NCBI RefSeq assembly: GCF_003289945.1 | Contig: NZ_QMBP01000016.1 | Coordinates: 1 to 64,000, forward strand | Length of the DNA: 64,000 bases | Direction: 5' to 3' | From: Mesorhizobium hawassense | GTDB taxonomy: Bacteria; Pseudomonadota; Alphaproteobacteria; Rhizobiales; Rhizobiaceae | Part shown: positions 40,608 through 50,225 of the stretch, piece by piece | How the letters are laid out: each line of letters opens with the position of its first letter | Numbering within the stretch: position 1 is the first letter of the stretch | The notes under the pieces: model-generated | What the model saw: only the letters and a program-made list of their open reading frames with translations | The model's database searches: none | What the model was told of the DNA's origin: nothing | Program-made: the position numbers and the translations under genes

Positions 40608-42362
40608 ATGTTGCGGAAGAGCGCTCCGACCGAACCGTCGGTTTCCCTGCGCGGCGTGTTCCTGCGCGCCATCACCGATGTCGGCCTGTTCTCGCTGCTG
40701 ATCAACCTGCTGCTTTTGGTGATCCCGCTCTACCTGCTGCAGGTCTATGACCGGGTGCTGCCCTCCTCCAGCGTCGAGACGCTGATCTATCTGTCGGTGA
40801 TCGCCGTCGCCGCACTCGGCTTCCTCGGCTTCCTGGACGCCATCCGCGCCGTCTATACGCAGCGCGTGGCCGCCACCGTCGACGGCAAGCTGGGTGCCAC
40901 GACATTCGCCGCTTCGCTCGGCGCCAAAAGTGCGCAGTCGCCGCTCACCGACCTCGCCTCGGTCTGCGCCTTCATCCGCTCGCGCGGTGTTTCGGTGCTG
41001 TTCGACCTGCCCTTCGCGCCGGCCTTCCTCGGCCTGCTTTATCTGATCCATCCAGTGCTGTTCTGGGTGACGCTCGGCGGTGCCGCGCTGCTTGTCATCC
41101 TGGTCGTGGCCAACCAGCTCGCCATCGGCAGGAACGACGCGCTTTCGGCGGAGCGCTCGGCTCTGGCCAGCAATGCCGAGCAGGCCTTTGCCCGCAACGC
41201 CGAGACGCTGCGCGCCATGGGCATGGTGGAGAACGCCGCGCGCGCCTGGGGCCGGCATGTGGCGGAAGCGCTCGTCCTGCACGACCGTTCGGCCGGCGCC
41301 AATGCGATCTTCAGCGGCGCTTCCCGGGCGCTGCGCATGATGCTGCAGCTGGCGATCCTCGGGGCCGGCGCCTGGCTGGTGCTGAAAGGCGAGATGACTG
41401 CCGGCATGATCTTCGCCTCCTCGCTGGTGTCGTCTCGCGCCCTGCAGCCGCTCGACCAGCTGATCGGTTCCTGGCGGCAGATCGGCGAGGCCAGGCACGC
41501 CTGGACGCGGCTGCGGGGGACGCTTGCGGCGCAGCCGGGAGAAGCGCGCAAGCTCACCTTGCCCGACCCGACCGGCGCGATTTCAGCGCAGGATCTTTTC
41601 TTCATCGCGCCGAATGCCACTTTCGGCGCCGAGCCCATCCTCAAGCGGCTGAGCTTTGCGATTCAGCCCGGCGAAGCGGTGGCGATCGTCGGCCCGAGCG
41701 GCGCCGGCAAATCGACGCTGGCGCGGCTGCTGGTCGGGGCCGCGCAGCCGAGCGGCGGCTCGATCCGGATCGACGCCGGCGAGCTCAGGACCTGGGACGC
41801 AAACCAGCTTGGCCGGCATATCGGCTATCTGGCGCAGGAGGTGGAGCTTTTTCCAGGCTCCATCGCCGACAATGTCGCCCGCTTCGACGAAGACGCCGAC
41901 GATGCGGCAATCGTCGAAGCGGCAAAGCGCGCCGAGGCGCATGAGCTGATCCTTTCGCTGCGCGACGGCTACCAGACGATGGTGGCCGGGACGCTGTCGG
42001 GCGGCGAGCGGCAGCGGATCGGGCTGGCGCGCGCCTTCTACGGCAATCCGCGCATCCTGGTGCTGGACGAGCCGAGCACGCATCTCGACGGCGCCGGCGA
42101 AGCCGCGCTCGAAGCGGTGCTGGCGGCCGCGCGCGCCGCGTGCGTCACCACGATCGTCATCACGCATCGGCCCGCGATCGCCTCGGCCTGCGACCGCGTG
42201 ATGGTTCTGCGCGGCGGCGTCATCGAGGCGTTCGGACCGAGCGCCGAGGTGCTGCGGCAGTCGACTGTCGACAAGGGCAAAGGCGCGCTGCGGAGCACGG
42301 TGGTGACCGGATCGTTCGCGCCGACCATCCGCGCCTCGCAGACCATCCGCCACGGGTCCTAG
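40608..42362 (+). CDS. Type I secretion ABC transporter (PrsD-like)
   Basis: A 584-residue protein. Residues 1-300 are a membrane domain (SLLINLLLLVIPLYLLQVYD, FLGLLYLIHPVLFWVTLGGA). The ATPase has Walker A GPSGAGKST (about 361-369), signature LSGGERQRIGLARAF (about 463) and Walker B ILVLDEPSTHLD. It is an exporter of the PrtD/PrsD group. It starts 13 bp after the glycanase gene and is followed after 3 bp by its HlyD-type partner, so the three genes form one operon. Confidence 0.9.
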   Translation: MLRKSAPTEPSVSLRGVFLRAITDVGLFSLLINLLLLVIPLYLLQVYDRVLPSSSVETLIYLSVIAVAALGFLGFLDAIRAVYTQRVAATVDGKLGATTFAASLGAKSAQSPLTDLASVCAFIRSRGVSVLFDLPFAPAFLGLLYLIHPVLFWVTLGGAALLVILVVANQLAIGRNDALSAERSALASNAEQAFARNAETLRAMGMVENAARAWGRHVAEALVLHDRSAGANAIFSGASRALRMMLQLAILGAGAWLVLKGEMTAGMIFASSLVSSRALQPLDQLIGSWRQIGEARHAWTRLRGTLAAQPGEARKLTLPDPTGAISAQDLFFIAPNATFGAEPILKRLSFAIQPGEAVAIVGPSGAGKSTLARLLVGAAQPSGGSIRIDAGELRTWDANQLGRHIGYLAQEVELFPGSIADNVARFDEDADDAAIVEAAKRAEAHELILSLRDGYQTMVAGTLSGGERQRIGLARAFYGNPRILVLDEPSTHLDGAGEAALEAVLAAARAACVTTIVITHRPAIASACDRVMVLRGGVIEAFGPSAEVLRQSTVDKGKGALRSTVVTGSFAPTIRASQTIRHGS

Positions 42363-42365
42363 CCG

Positions 42366-43685
42366 ATGTCGACGCCATCCCTCGCCTTCGACGACCGGCC
42401 GCGCACCGACTTCCGGCGCACCGCCTTTGCCGGCTACGCGGCAATCGCGCTTCTCGTCGGCGGCTTCGGCTATTGGGCGGCTCGAGCGCCGCTCGCCGGC
42501 GCGGTGATCACGCAGGGCACGATCGCGGCGACCGGCGGCAACATCCTCATCCAGCATCGCGAGGGCGGCATCATCAGGCAGTTGCTGGTGCATGAGGGCG
42601 ACCGCGTGCGCGAGGGCCAGGAGCTCATCCTGCTCGACCGGACCGCGCCGGAGGCCGATCTCAACCGGCTGACGAGGCAATGGATCGCGCTCAAGGCAAG
42701 TGCGGCGCGGCTGGAAGCCGAGCGCGACGGTCTCGCCACGCTGGCGCCGATCGCCGAGCCCGCTCCAGTACCGTTCCGGCAGGACTTCGAAACCCTGATC
42801 CGCGAACAGCAGAAGGAGTTCGACGCCAGGCTGGCGCGCTTCCGCACTGAACAGTCGATCCTGGCGCAGCGCGTCGCCATGCATCGCGAGTCCGTCAAAG
42901 GCCTGAACGCGCAGAAGGCGGCAATCGAGCAGCAGACCGAGGTGGTGAAGAAGGAGCTCGGCATCAAGACCGATCTTCTGGGCAAGGGCCTCACCAACCG
43001 CACCGAGTATTCGCAGCTCTTGCGCTCGGAGGCCGACCTGGTCGGCCAGGCCGGAGCGATCGAGGCGTACCTCGCCTCGGCCAACACGCAGATCGTGGAG
43101 GCGCAGGCGCAGACCGAACGCGCCACCACCCAGCGCGTCGAGGAAGCGCTGACCAAGCTCGACGACGTGCGCACCAACCTCGCCGACATCGAGGAGCAGA
43201 TGCGCGCGGCGCAAGCGGTGCTCGAGCGCACGACGATCACCGCGCCTGCGGCGGGCGTCGTCGTCTCCTCGATCTACAACTCGCAAGGCAGCGTGGTCGC
43301 GCCCGGTGAAAAGATCATGGAGATCCTGCCCACGTCATCGGGCCTGGTGGTGGACGCCAAGCTCAAGCCGAAGGACATCGACGCGGTGCATGTCGGTCAG
43401 CCGGCAAAGCTACGTCTCTCGGCGCTCAACACGCGGCTCACGCCGGAAGTCCCGGCCACGGTGAGCGAGATCTCCGCCGACCGGCTGATCGACCAAGCCA
43501 CCCACGAACCCTATTTCCGCGCCAAGCTGAAGATCGCCGATCCCCTGCCCCCCGGCGTGAAAGCCGAACAGCTCTATCCCGGCACCCCGGTCGACGCCTT
43601 CATCGCCACCGGCGACCGGACCTTCTTCGAGTATCTGGTGCGCCCGATGATGGACTCGTTCGCGCGGGCGTTCAGGGAGCGGTAG
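42366..43685 (+). CDS. HlyD-family membrane fusion protein (PrsE-like)
   Basis: A 439-residue protein. One N-terminal membrane helix (FAGYAAIALLVGGFGYWAAR) is followed by a lipoyl-like half motif (NILIQHREGGIIRQLLVHEG), a long coiled coil (ARFRTEQSILAQRVAMHRES ... RATTQRVEEALTKLDDVRTN) and the second half motif ERTTITAPAAGVVV. It links the ABC transporter to an outer-membrane channel, which is not encoded here. Operon with 39170 and 40608. Confidence 0.9.
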   Translation: MSTPSLAFDDRPRTDFRRTAFAGYAAIALLVGGFGYWAARAPLAGAVITQGTIAATGGNILIQHREGGIIRQLLVHEGDRVREGQELILLDRTAPEADLNRLTRQWIALKASAARLEAERDGLATLAPIAEPAPVPFRQDFETLIREQQKEFDARLARFRTEQSILAQRVAMHRESVKGLNAQKAAIEQQTEVVKKELGIKTDLLGKGLTNRTEYSQLLRSEADLVGQAGAIEAYLASANTQIVEAQAQTERATTQRVEEALTKLDDVRTNLADIEEQMRAAQAVLERTTITAPAAGVVVSSIYNSQGSVVAPGEKIMEILPTSSGLVVDAKLKPKDIDAVHVGQPAKLRLSALNTRLTPEVPATVSEISADRLIDQATHEPYFRAKLKIADPLPPGVKAEQLYPGTPVDAFIATGDRTFFEYLVRPMMDSFARAFRER

Positions 43686-43880
43686 GGGTTTTGCGCCCAT
43701 TCGCGTAGCCGTATTTCGGGCGGCCAGTCCGTCTTTGTCGCATCGGCGTGGGAACGGCCGAATACCGCGATTTCCACGGCAATTTCGACGCCCGCTCCAA
43801 CGCTGGCTCCCCCGGTCGTAAGCCACAAGTCCCGCCATCGACGACGCGAAATGGTCGCGCCGCAATGGATGGAGACGACG

Positions 43881-44129
43881 ATGACGACTTTGGAACACAG
43901 CGCCTATGACACTGGCCGCGCGGGCTTCGGCCCGATCGGCTTTGCCGGCCGCGCGCTCAGGCTTTTCAATCATGCGATGAGGACGCGCAGCGATCGCGCC
44001 GCCTTGCGGGCCATGCCCGACCATCTGCTCAAGGACATGGGCATCACCCGTTCGGGAATCGACTACTACACCTCGGTGCGCTACGCCACGCCCGATACCG
44101 ACGTGACGGACATCCGCACCATCGGATGA
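43881..44129 (+). CDS. DUF1127 family small protein
   Basis: An 82-residue protein with GGAGACGACG before the ATG. It ends with the DUF1127 pattern DHLLKDMGITRSGIDYYTSV, preceded by an arginine-rich helix (LRLFNHAMRTRSDRAALRAM). Small members act post-transcriptionally in alphaproteobacteria; here only the family can be stated. A terminator follows. The 195 bp upstream hold no gene. Confidence 0.8.
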   Translation: MTTLEHSAYDTGRAGFGPIGFAGRALRLFNHAMRTRSDRAALRAMPDHLLKDMGITRSGIDYYTSVRYATPDTDVTDIRTIG

Positions 44130-44161
44130 CCGCCGATGGCGATCGCGGCCACGCCGTCGAC

Positions 44162-44196
44162 AAGCCCCGCGCGCCTCCCAAGGCCCGGGGTTTTTT
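44162..44196 (+). terminator. Rho-independent terminator after the DUF1127 gene
   Basis: AAGCCCCG ... CGGGG followed by TTTTTT. Confidence 0.75.
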
Positions 44197-44374
44197 CGTT
44201 CCGGCGCATTCGGCTCAGGCGCTGGGCCAGCCGTTTCAAACGATACGTCCAACGCCATTTCCACGGTCGGCGTATGAAAAATTCCACGCTCGCATCCACT
44301 CTCGTTCAAACGTTCGACCGGCAAACAAAGCGGGTCACGGCAACCAAGCCGCAAAACCAACCTTGGAGATGAAG

Positions 44375-44953
44375 ATGCAACCCAACACCAAACCTGCACG
44401 GCTTCCGCTCAATGGCGTCGACACGCCGAACCTGATGGCGACGATCAATTTCGTCGCCGGGCAGCCGGAGCTCGCCAAGTTCCAGTTCCGCGCCCACAAT
44501 GAGTGGATCGAAGGCACGCACAGCAAGACCGTCATGAACGGCTTCTTCGGCGCCGGCAACGAGCAGAAGCACGATAAGCCGCATTATGCCGACGCCGATC
44601 ATCCGGCAATCTTGTGCGGCTCCGACAATGCGCCGACCCCGGTCGAGTGGCTGCTGCACGGGCTGGCGGGCTGCCTGATGGCGGGCGTCGCCAACATCGC
44701 CGCCGCGCGCGGCATCAAGCTCAGCAGGGTGAAATGCTCGGTCGACGGCGACATCGACCTGCGTGGCATCCTCGGCATTTCCGACGAGGCCCGCAACGGC
44801 TTCCAGAACATCCAGGTGTCGTTCGAAATCGAAGGCGATGCGCCGGCCGAGAAGCTCCAGCAACTGGTCGAGCAGTCGCGCAGCCGCTCGGCCGTCTTCG
44901 ACGTGCTGACCAAGGGTGTGCCGGTCACCGTCGGCATCAAGACCATCCAGTAG
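44375..44953 (+). CDS. OsmC family protein
   Basis: A 192-residue protein; GGAG at 44365-44368 fits the ATG at 44375 better than the one at 44369. It shows the OsmC fold with two cysteines (AILCGSDNAPTPVEWLLHGL and LAGCLMAGVANIAA). OsmC/Ohr proteins reduce organic hydroperoxides with these thiols. It heads a same-strand group with two flavoproteins and a MaoC protein; hydroperoxide removal would fit flavin monooxygenases, which is inference. Confidence 0.82.
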   Translation: MQPNTKPARLPLNGVDTPNLMATINFVAGQPELAKFQFRAHNEWIEGTHSKTVMNGFFGAGNEQKHDKPHYADADHPAILCGSDNAPTPVEWLLHGLAGCLMAGVANIAAARGIKLSRVKCSVDGDIDLRGILGISDEARNGFQNIQVSFEIEGDAPAEKLQQLVEQSRSRSAVFDVLTKGVPVTVGIKTIQ

Positions 44954-45011
44954 GCCGCTGGCGGTCCGGATCAGATCCGGGCCGCCTCCTTCTCCCACAC
45001 GGAACAGAACC

Positions 45012-46232
45012 ATGAGACGCGCGGACGTCGTCATCATCGGCGCGGGCCAGGCCGGCCTTGCGCTCAGCCATTGCCTCGGCCAGGCCGGCATCGACCATGT
45101 CGTGCTGGAGCGCGGCCGCATCGGCGAGCGCTGGCGCTCGCAGAGCTGGCGCTCGCTGCGGCTCTTGACGCCCAACTGGCTGAACGCCCTGCCCGGCTCG
45201 CCCTACAAGGGCGGCGACCCCGACGGCTTCATGAGCAAAGCGGCGTTCGTGGAAAGCCTGGAGCGCTATGCCTGGCAATGGCATGCGCCGGTCGAGACCA
45301 ATATCGAGGTCATTTCCGCCAAGCGGACCGCCGACGGCTTTGCCTTGCGCGCCAACACCGGCGACTGGGCGGCGCGCGCGGTCGTCGTCGCGACGGGACA
45401 TTGCGACCGGCCGGTCATCCCGTTTGGGGCCGAAACCATTCGCGCACCGCTCAGTATTCACGCCTCGCAATATCGCTCACCCGGCGAGCTGCCGGGCGGC
45501 GGCGTGCTGGTCGTCGGCGCCTCGTCCTCCGGCGTGCAGATCGCCGACGAGCTCGCCCGCGCCGGGCGGCGCGTCGTGCTTTCTGTCGGCAAGCATACGC
45601 GGCTGCCCAGAACATGGCGCGGCCAGGATATCTTCTTCTGGCTCAGCGCAATGGGCCTGATGGCGCAGCGCCAGGAAGACCTCGCCAACCCGGAAGCCGC
45701 ACGGCGCCAGCCTTCGCTGCAGCTCGCCGGCCGGCCGGACAGGGCCGATGTCGACCTCGCCACGCTGCAGGCGCTCGGCGTGCAACTGGCCGGGCGGGTG
45801 CGCGGCGTCGGCGACCGCGAGATCGCCTTCGCCGGCGATCTCGGCCAGCACATCGCGGCGGCGGAAGCGAAGCAGGCGCGCCTGCTCGACCAGATCGACC
45901 GTTTCACAGGCATGACGACGCCGTACCGGCCCGAGCCGGTGGCGGTGCCGGCGGCCGGCATGGAGCGGCTGCCGCTGAGCGCGATCCGCACCATCATCTG
46001 GGCGACCGGTTATGCGCGCTCGTTCGACTGGCTGGAGCCGCTGGCGCTCGGCGCCGATGGCGAGCTGGCGCATCAGGGCGGCGTCACCAGCGTGCCCGGC
46101 CTCTACGCGCTCGGCTTCCGCTTCCTGCGCAAGCGCGATTCCAACTTCATAGGCGGTGTCGGCGCGGACGCGGAAGCGATCGCCGGCGAAGTTTCGCGTC
46201 ATCTCGAACGCAGCGGTCGCAAGGCGGCCTGA
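45012..46232 (+). CDS. Flavin-containing monooxygenase
   Basis: A 406-residue protein. VVIIGAGQAGLALSHCLGQA (residues about 6-25) binds FAD, and VLVVGASSSGVQIADELARA (about 165-185) binds NADPH. A BVMO/FMO-like linker SIHASQYRSP precedes the second motif, and IRTIIWATGYARSFDWLEP is the ATG-type hinge. It should oxygenate nitrogen- or sulfur-containing or carbonyl substrates; the substrate is unknown. It starts 58 bp after the OsmC gene. Confidence 0.85.
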   Translation: MRRADVVIIGAGQAGLALSHCLGQAGIDHVVLERGRIGERWRSQSWRSLRLLTPNWLNALPGSPYKGGDPDGFMSKAAFVESLERYAWQWHAPVETNIEVISAKRTADGFALRANTGDWAARAVVVATGHCDRPVIPFGAETIRAPLSIHASQYRSPGELPGGGVLVVGASSSGVQIADELARAGRRVVLSVGKHTRLPRTWRGQDIFFWLSAMGLMAQRQEDLANPEAARRQPSLQLAGRPDRADVDLATLQALGVQLAGRVRGVGDREIAFAGDLGQHIAAAEAKQARLLDQIDRFTGMTTPYRPEPVAVPAAGMERLPLSAIRTIIWATGYARSFDWLEPLALGADGELAHQGGVTSVPGLYALGFRFLRKRDSNFIGGVGADAEAIAGEVSRHLERSGRKAA

Positions 46233-46237
46233 GGATC

Positions 46238-47521
46238 ATGACCATGGCAAGCAACCCGATTCCCCTCATGGCCGCGCCCAGGCGCGGCCATTACGACGCC
46301 ATCATCGTCGGCGCGCGCTGCGCGGGTGCCGCGACCGCGATGCTGCTCGCCCGCGCCGGCCTCGAGGTGCTGGCGATCGATCGCAAGCCCTATGGCTCCG
46401 ACACGCTGTCGACGCATGCGCTGATGCGGCCCGCCGTGCTGCAATTGTGGCGCTGGGGCCTGCTCGAGCCGCTGCTCGAGGCCGGCACGCCGCTCGTCGA
46501 GACGACGACCTTCCACTATGGCGAGGAGGAGATCACCATCCCGCTCGTCTCCGGCTCGGACCTTCCCGGCCTGATCGCGCCACGGCGCACGGTGCTCGAC
46601 CGTATCCTTGTCGACGCGGCGCGCAAGGCCGGCGCGGAGATCCTGCACGAAATGGCGGTCAGCGACCTCTTCGCCGACACGCACGGCCGCGTGCGCGGCA
46701 TCGAAATCCGCGCCGCCGGCCGCGCAGCGCTGCGGGTCAGCGCCGATATCGTGATCGGCGCCGACGGCATCGGCTCGCTGGTGGCGAAATGCGTCGACGC
46801 CCAGCTTCTGCGGCGCGGCGCCGTGTCGGCCGCCCATGTCTATGGCTACGCGCCGGTCGAGCCAGGCGAAGGGTACCACTGGTATTTCCGCGACGGCATC
46901 GCGGGCTCGTTCATCCCGACCAATGACGGCCTCGCCTGCATCGTCGCCTCGGTGCCGACGGGCCTGTTCGACCAGCGCTTCCGCCTCGGCCACGCGCGGG
47001 CCCGCATGGATGTGCTCGAGGCGCTGTCGCCGGCGCTGGCCGCGCAGGCGGCGCGCGCGCCGAAGGATGCCCGCCTGCAGGCCTTCCGGGGCGTGCTGGG
47101 CTATATCCGCCAGGCGCACGGTCCTGGCTGGGCGCTGGTGGGCGACGCCGGCTTCTTCCGCGACCCGATCACCTCGCACGGCATTTCCGATGCGCTGCGT
47201 GACGCCGAGAGCCTGGCGCGCGCCATCCTCGGCGGCTCGGACGCGGCATTCGCGGTCTGGCAGCAGCATCGCGACCTGATCGCCAACCAGATCCTCGACA
47301 TCACCGACGCCGTCGCCGGCTTCGACTGGACGCTCGACGACATCGGCGAACGGCATCGCCGCTTCAGCGCCGTGCTGAAGGCCGAGGTGCAGGCGCTGGC
47401 CGGCCAGCCGATGCCGGCCCGCCGCGCGGCCAAGTCGAAACCCGCGACCTATCGGGCGCCGGCCAACCAGGACAAGCCGCCGGCCGATCTTTCCCGCAAC
47501 CGAACCGGAGCAAGACCATGA
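46238..47521 (+). CDS. PHBH-type FAD-dependent monooxygenase
   Basis: A 427-residue protein. The FAD loop reads AIIVGARCAGAATAMLLARA, with the third glycine position filled by A; the GD motif WALVGDAGFFRDPITSHGIS and DALRDAESLA are typical. RRTVLDRILVDAARKAG holds a further conserved arginine. It resembles geranylgeranyl-reductase-like and aromatic hydroxylase proteins, so the reaction is open. The Shine-Dalgarno GAGGATC overlaps the previous stop; its own stop overlaps the MaoC start (ATGA). Confidence 0.82.
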   Translation: MTMASNPIPLMAAPRRGHYDAIIVGARCAGAATAMLLARAGLEVLAIDRKPYGSDTLSTHALMRPAVLQLWRWGLLEPLLEAGTPLVETTTFHYGEEEITIPLVSGSDLPGLIAPRRTVLDRILVDAARKAGAEILHEMAVSDLFADTHGRVRGIEIRAAGRAALRVSADIVIGADGIGSLVAKCVDAQLLRRGAVSAAHVYGYAPVEPGEGYHWYFRDGIAGSFIPTNDGLACIVASVPTGLFDQRFRLGHARARMDVLEALSPALAAQAARAPKDARLQAFRGVLGYIRQAHGPGWALVGDAGFFRDPITSHGISDALRDAESLARAILGGSDAAFAVWQQHRDLIANQILDITDAVAGFDWTLDDIGERHRRFSAVLKAEVQALAGQPMPARRAAKSKPATYRAPANQDKPPADLSRNRTGARP

Positions 47522-47991
47522 CTTTGCAGTTGAGGAAGGATGGACATCTGATGCAGGACGGCTGGGTCGGCGTCATCAAGGGCCGGCCGCAGGTGGGCGC
47601 GTTCGCCGAGCGTTCGCGGCGCACGCAGCCACAGGATATCGACGCCTTCGCCGAGATGACCGGCGACCGCAACCCGCTGCACTACGACAAGGCGCTGGCC
47701 GAGGCTTCGGTGTTCGGCAAGCTGATCGTGCAGGGCGGCGTCACCTCCGGCATCCTGAACGCGGTGGTGGCGGAAGACCTCCCCGGCCCCGGCTCGGTGT
47801 TCCTCGAAGTGTCGTGGAAATTCGTCAAGGCGGTCGGCGTCGGCGAATTGATCACCGGCCGCGTCGAGGTCAAGGAGGTGCGCGCCGACAAGCCGATCAC
47901 CAAGCTGGAGACATCGGTGCGCAACCAAGCCGGCGAGCTTTGCCTGACCGGCACCGCGACGGTGTTCACCGTGCCGCTGGCCAGGGGCTGA
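47518..47991 (+). CDS. MaoC-like (R)-hydratase
   Basis: A 157-residue protein with the hot-dog hydratase motif FAEMTGDRNPLHYDKALAEA, where D and H are catalytic, followed by LIVQGGVTSGILNAVV. It hydrates trans-2-enoyl-CoA or a similar enoyl thioester. The ATGA overlap with the previous gene gives coupling. With the flavoproteins it suggests modification and degradation of an acyl or cyclic compound. Confidence 0.85.
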   Translation: MTLQLRKDGHLMQDGWVGVIKGRPQVGAFAERSRRTQPQDIDAFAEMTGDRNPLHYDKALAEASVFGKLIVQGGVTSGILNAVVAEDLPGPGSVFLEVSWKFVKAVGVGELITGRVEVKEVRADKPITKLETSVRNQAGELCLTGTATVFTVPLARG

Positions 47992-48010
47992 GGATTTCTC
48001 GGCGCCTTGG

Positions 48011-49570
48011 TTACGCGCGCGCCGTCTCGGCGATGAAGGCGCGGACATGGTCTATGAACTCCTCGAAGGCGGGCTCGCCTTCGAGGAGGATGTGGTTCTG
48101 GCTCTCGAGTTCGATGAAGCGGGCGCCCGGAATGCCGGCCGCCATGGTGCGCCCGGATTCGACGGGCGCGACGTTGTCGTCGCGCGCGTGCAGCACCAGC
48201 GTCGGCACGCTCACCTTCTCCAGCAAGTCGCTGACGTCGATCACCGAAAAGGAGTTCTGAAGGCGCCAGGCATCGTCGGGCGAGACGGTGCGCAGCATCA
48301 GATCATCCATCCAGGCGAAATGCTCGTGCGTGGCGCCGGGGATGAACATGGAGCAGAAGGCCTGGCGGAACATCGGGTTCGGCTTGCCCCAGTTCTCCCG
48401 CATCAGCGTCGCGGCGGCCTCGCGCGTCGCGATCTCGCCGGCATCGCCGCGCGCGCGCCAGCCTTTGACGTAACCGCCATAGAGGATCATGCCCGAGACG
48501 CGCTCGGGATGGCGGATGGCATAGGCGATGGAAACCGCGCAGCTTTGCGACAGGCCGAGCAAGGTGAAGCGGTCTAGCCCCGCTGCCTCGACCACGCATT
48601 CGAGGTCCGACAACATGGTCTCGAAAGAGATATCGACGACGTGCCGCTGCGACAGGCCGTTGCAGCGCTCGTCATAGCGCACAAGCCGGTTCCGGCGCGA
48701 CAGTTCCCGCATCCAGTGCCGCCAGATCGGGCTGTCCCAGTCGAAGGTGAGATGCGACATCCAGTGCGCGGCGCGCAGGATCGCCGGGCCGCTGCCGGTG
48801 CTGGCATGAGCGAGCCTGGTGCCGTCGAGAGCCCGGCAGAATTGCACGGCACGGCCGGGATCCTGCGCCGACGCGGCGGGTTTCGGCGGCGCCTGCGCTG
48901 GCGTTGGCGAAGCAGGCTGCGGCGCCCGGCCGGTGGCCCGAGCGGTGACAGAGCGGACCTTTTCCTCCAGCGCCTCAGTCTCGGCGGCGAGCCTATCATC
49001 GTCGGGCACGAGGCGGCGCAGGCGCTGGGCGAAGGGCAGCGCCCGTCGCGGCTGGTCCGCCAGACGCTCGACCAGCTCGCGCAGGATGCCGAGCTCGACG
49101 ATCTCCACTTCGCTGGCGATCGCCTGCCGCCATGCCTCGTACTCGAAGCAGCGCTCGAGCGAGAGGTCGGCGAGAAAGCCTCCGCGGATCGAGGCCAGGA
49201 CGGCTTCGAACTCCTCGATCGGGAGGGACGAAAGGTCGGCCTTCACCAACGGCGCCAGGCGCGCATAGTCCGTCTCGATCTCGAGCGCGACGGCGTTGCG
49301 ATCGGCGACGAGGGCGGATTCGTCGGCGCCCAGCACCTGGCGGATCTTGGACAGGCTCCAGCGCAAGGCGCCGCGCGGATCGTCGGGAATGTCCCAGAAT
49401 ATCTCGCACAGCCGCTCGCGCTGGTGCTGTCTGGCGGTGACGGCGAGGTAAGCGAGCAGCGCCCGCGTCTTGCGCGACGGCGGCAGGTCGAGCGGCTTGC
49501 CGTCGCGCGTCACCTGAAAATCGCCAAGCACGCGCAGTTCCAGCACTCCGATGTGCGGACTGTCGTTCAT
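48011..49570 (-). CDS. BTAD-type regulator fused to an alpha/beta hydrolase
   Basis: A 519-residue protein. Residues 10-100 are a SARP-like winged helix (LELRVLGDFQVTRDGKPLDL, ALRWSLSKIRQVLGAD), residues 100-200 a BTAD helical domain (YEAWRQAIASEVEIVELGIL, RALPFAQRLRRLVPDDDRL). A Pro/Ala-rich linker follows, and residues 250-515 form an alpha/beta hydrolase with an elbow LLGLSQSCAVS (G-x-S-x-S), an acid in LHARDDNVAPVES and a histidine in ELESQNHILLEGEP. The hydrolase may act as ligand sensor. It converges on the OsmC-to-MaoC group, which it could regulate. Confidence 0.85.
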   Translation of the reverse strand: MNDSPHIGVLELRVLGDFQVTRDGKPLDLPPSRKTRALLAYLAVTARQHQRERLCEIFWDIPDDPRGALRWSLSKIRQVLGADESALVADRNAVALEIETDYARLAPLVKADLSSLPIEEFEAVLASIRGGFLADLSLERCFEYEAWRQAIASEVEIVELGILRELVERLADQPRRALPFAQRLRRLVPDDDRLAAETEALEEKVRSVTARATGRAPQPASPTPAQAPPKPAASAQDPGRAVQFCRALDGTRLAHASTGSGPAILRAAHWMSHLTFDWDSPIWRHWMRELSRRNRLVRYDERCNGLSQRHVVDISFETMLSDLECVVEAAGLDRFTLLGLSQSCAVSIAYAIRHPERVSGMILYGGYVKGWRARGDAGEIATREAAATLMRENWGKPNPMFRQAFCSMFIPGATHEHFAWMDDLMLRTVSPDDAWRLQNSFSVIDVSDLLEKVSVPTLVLHARDDNVAPVESGRTMAAGIPGARFIELESQNHILLEGEPAFEEFIDHVRAFIAETARA

Positions 49571-50027
49571 GCGTCCACGCGCTTGTCGATCGCCATGATC
49601 CCCCTTCGGTCCTGGCCGGCGCTCCGAAGGGCAGCCAATAGCAAAATCGGCTAATTTAGGAAAGCTTGGTGCCTTGGGGGCAGTGGGTCAGTTTGAAATT
49701 CCGACCGATCACAATAGCGGTTTCTCGGACATCGTTGCGCCGATCGAGGCGTAGGAAGCCGAGAAGCCTTTGGTGCGCGGCCCCCAACAAAAATGGCGCG
49801 GCTACTTGAGCCTTTTGGCCCGTCAGTCATAGGGTACTCGGTCCAGATTGAGCGGTTGCGGATGCGCGCCTAGATTGCGGTCGCGGGAGGAAAGTTGCCA
49901 CCTTAAACCCGCATTGGCCGGTGCCGCATAAAACCCTCAAGAAGAACCCCGTGCGCACCGGCCAGCCGGCGGGCTTGAATATGACGCCGGCTTTCGGCAA
50001 TTGTCGTCGCCTCCGAACGGGTGAACG
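49571..50027. other. Intergenic region, no supported gene
   Basis: A 457-bp gap with short frames only. No strong hairpin, repeat copy or promoter pattern was noticed apart from AAAATCGGCTAATTTAGG near 49640, upstream of the regulator gene. Confidence 0.4.
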
Positions 50028-50219
50028 ATGAAGCCTAAAGACAAGGCAGCGCCTTTCGTGCCGACCGAAATCCATGTCTTGACGGTCGAGGACGCGAAAG
50101 GCGCGTTCGGTATTCTGTCGATCAAAACCACGGAAGGAATCGTGGAGGTTGCGCTCGATCGAGAGTCCGCCGACGCCATGGTCCATGCCATCGAAGCCAT
50201 ACGATCCAAGCTGGACTAA
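50028..50219 (+). CDS. 63-residue protein, convergent paralogue pair (member 1)
   Basis: The protein APFVPTEIHVLTVEDAKGAF ... TTEGIVEVALDRESADAMVH shares about 60% of positions with the product of 50226-50417 on the other strand. It has a beta-hairpin plus helix layout and no known motif. The two genes converge with 6 bp between stops. Confidence 0.65.
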   Translation: MKPKDKAAPFVPTEIHVLTVEDAKGAFGILSIKTTEGIVEVALDRESADAMVHAIEAIRSKLD

Positions 50220-50225
50220 CGCACC

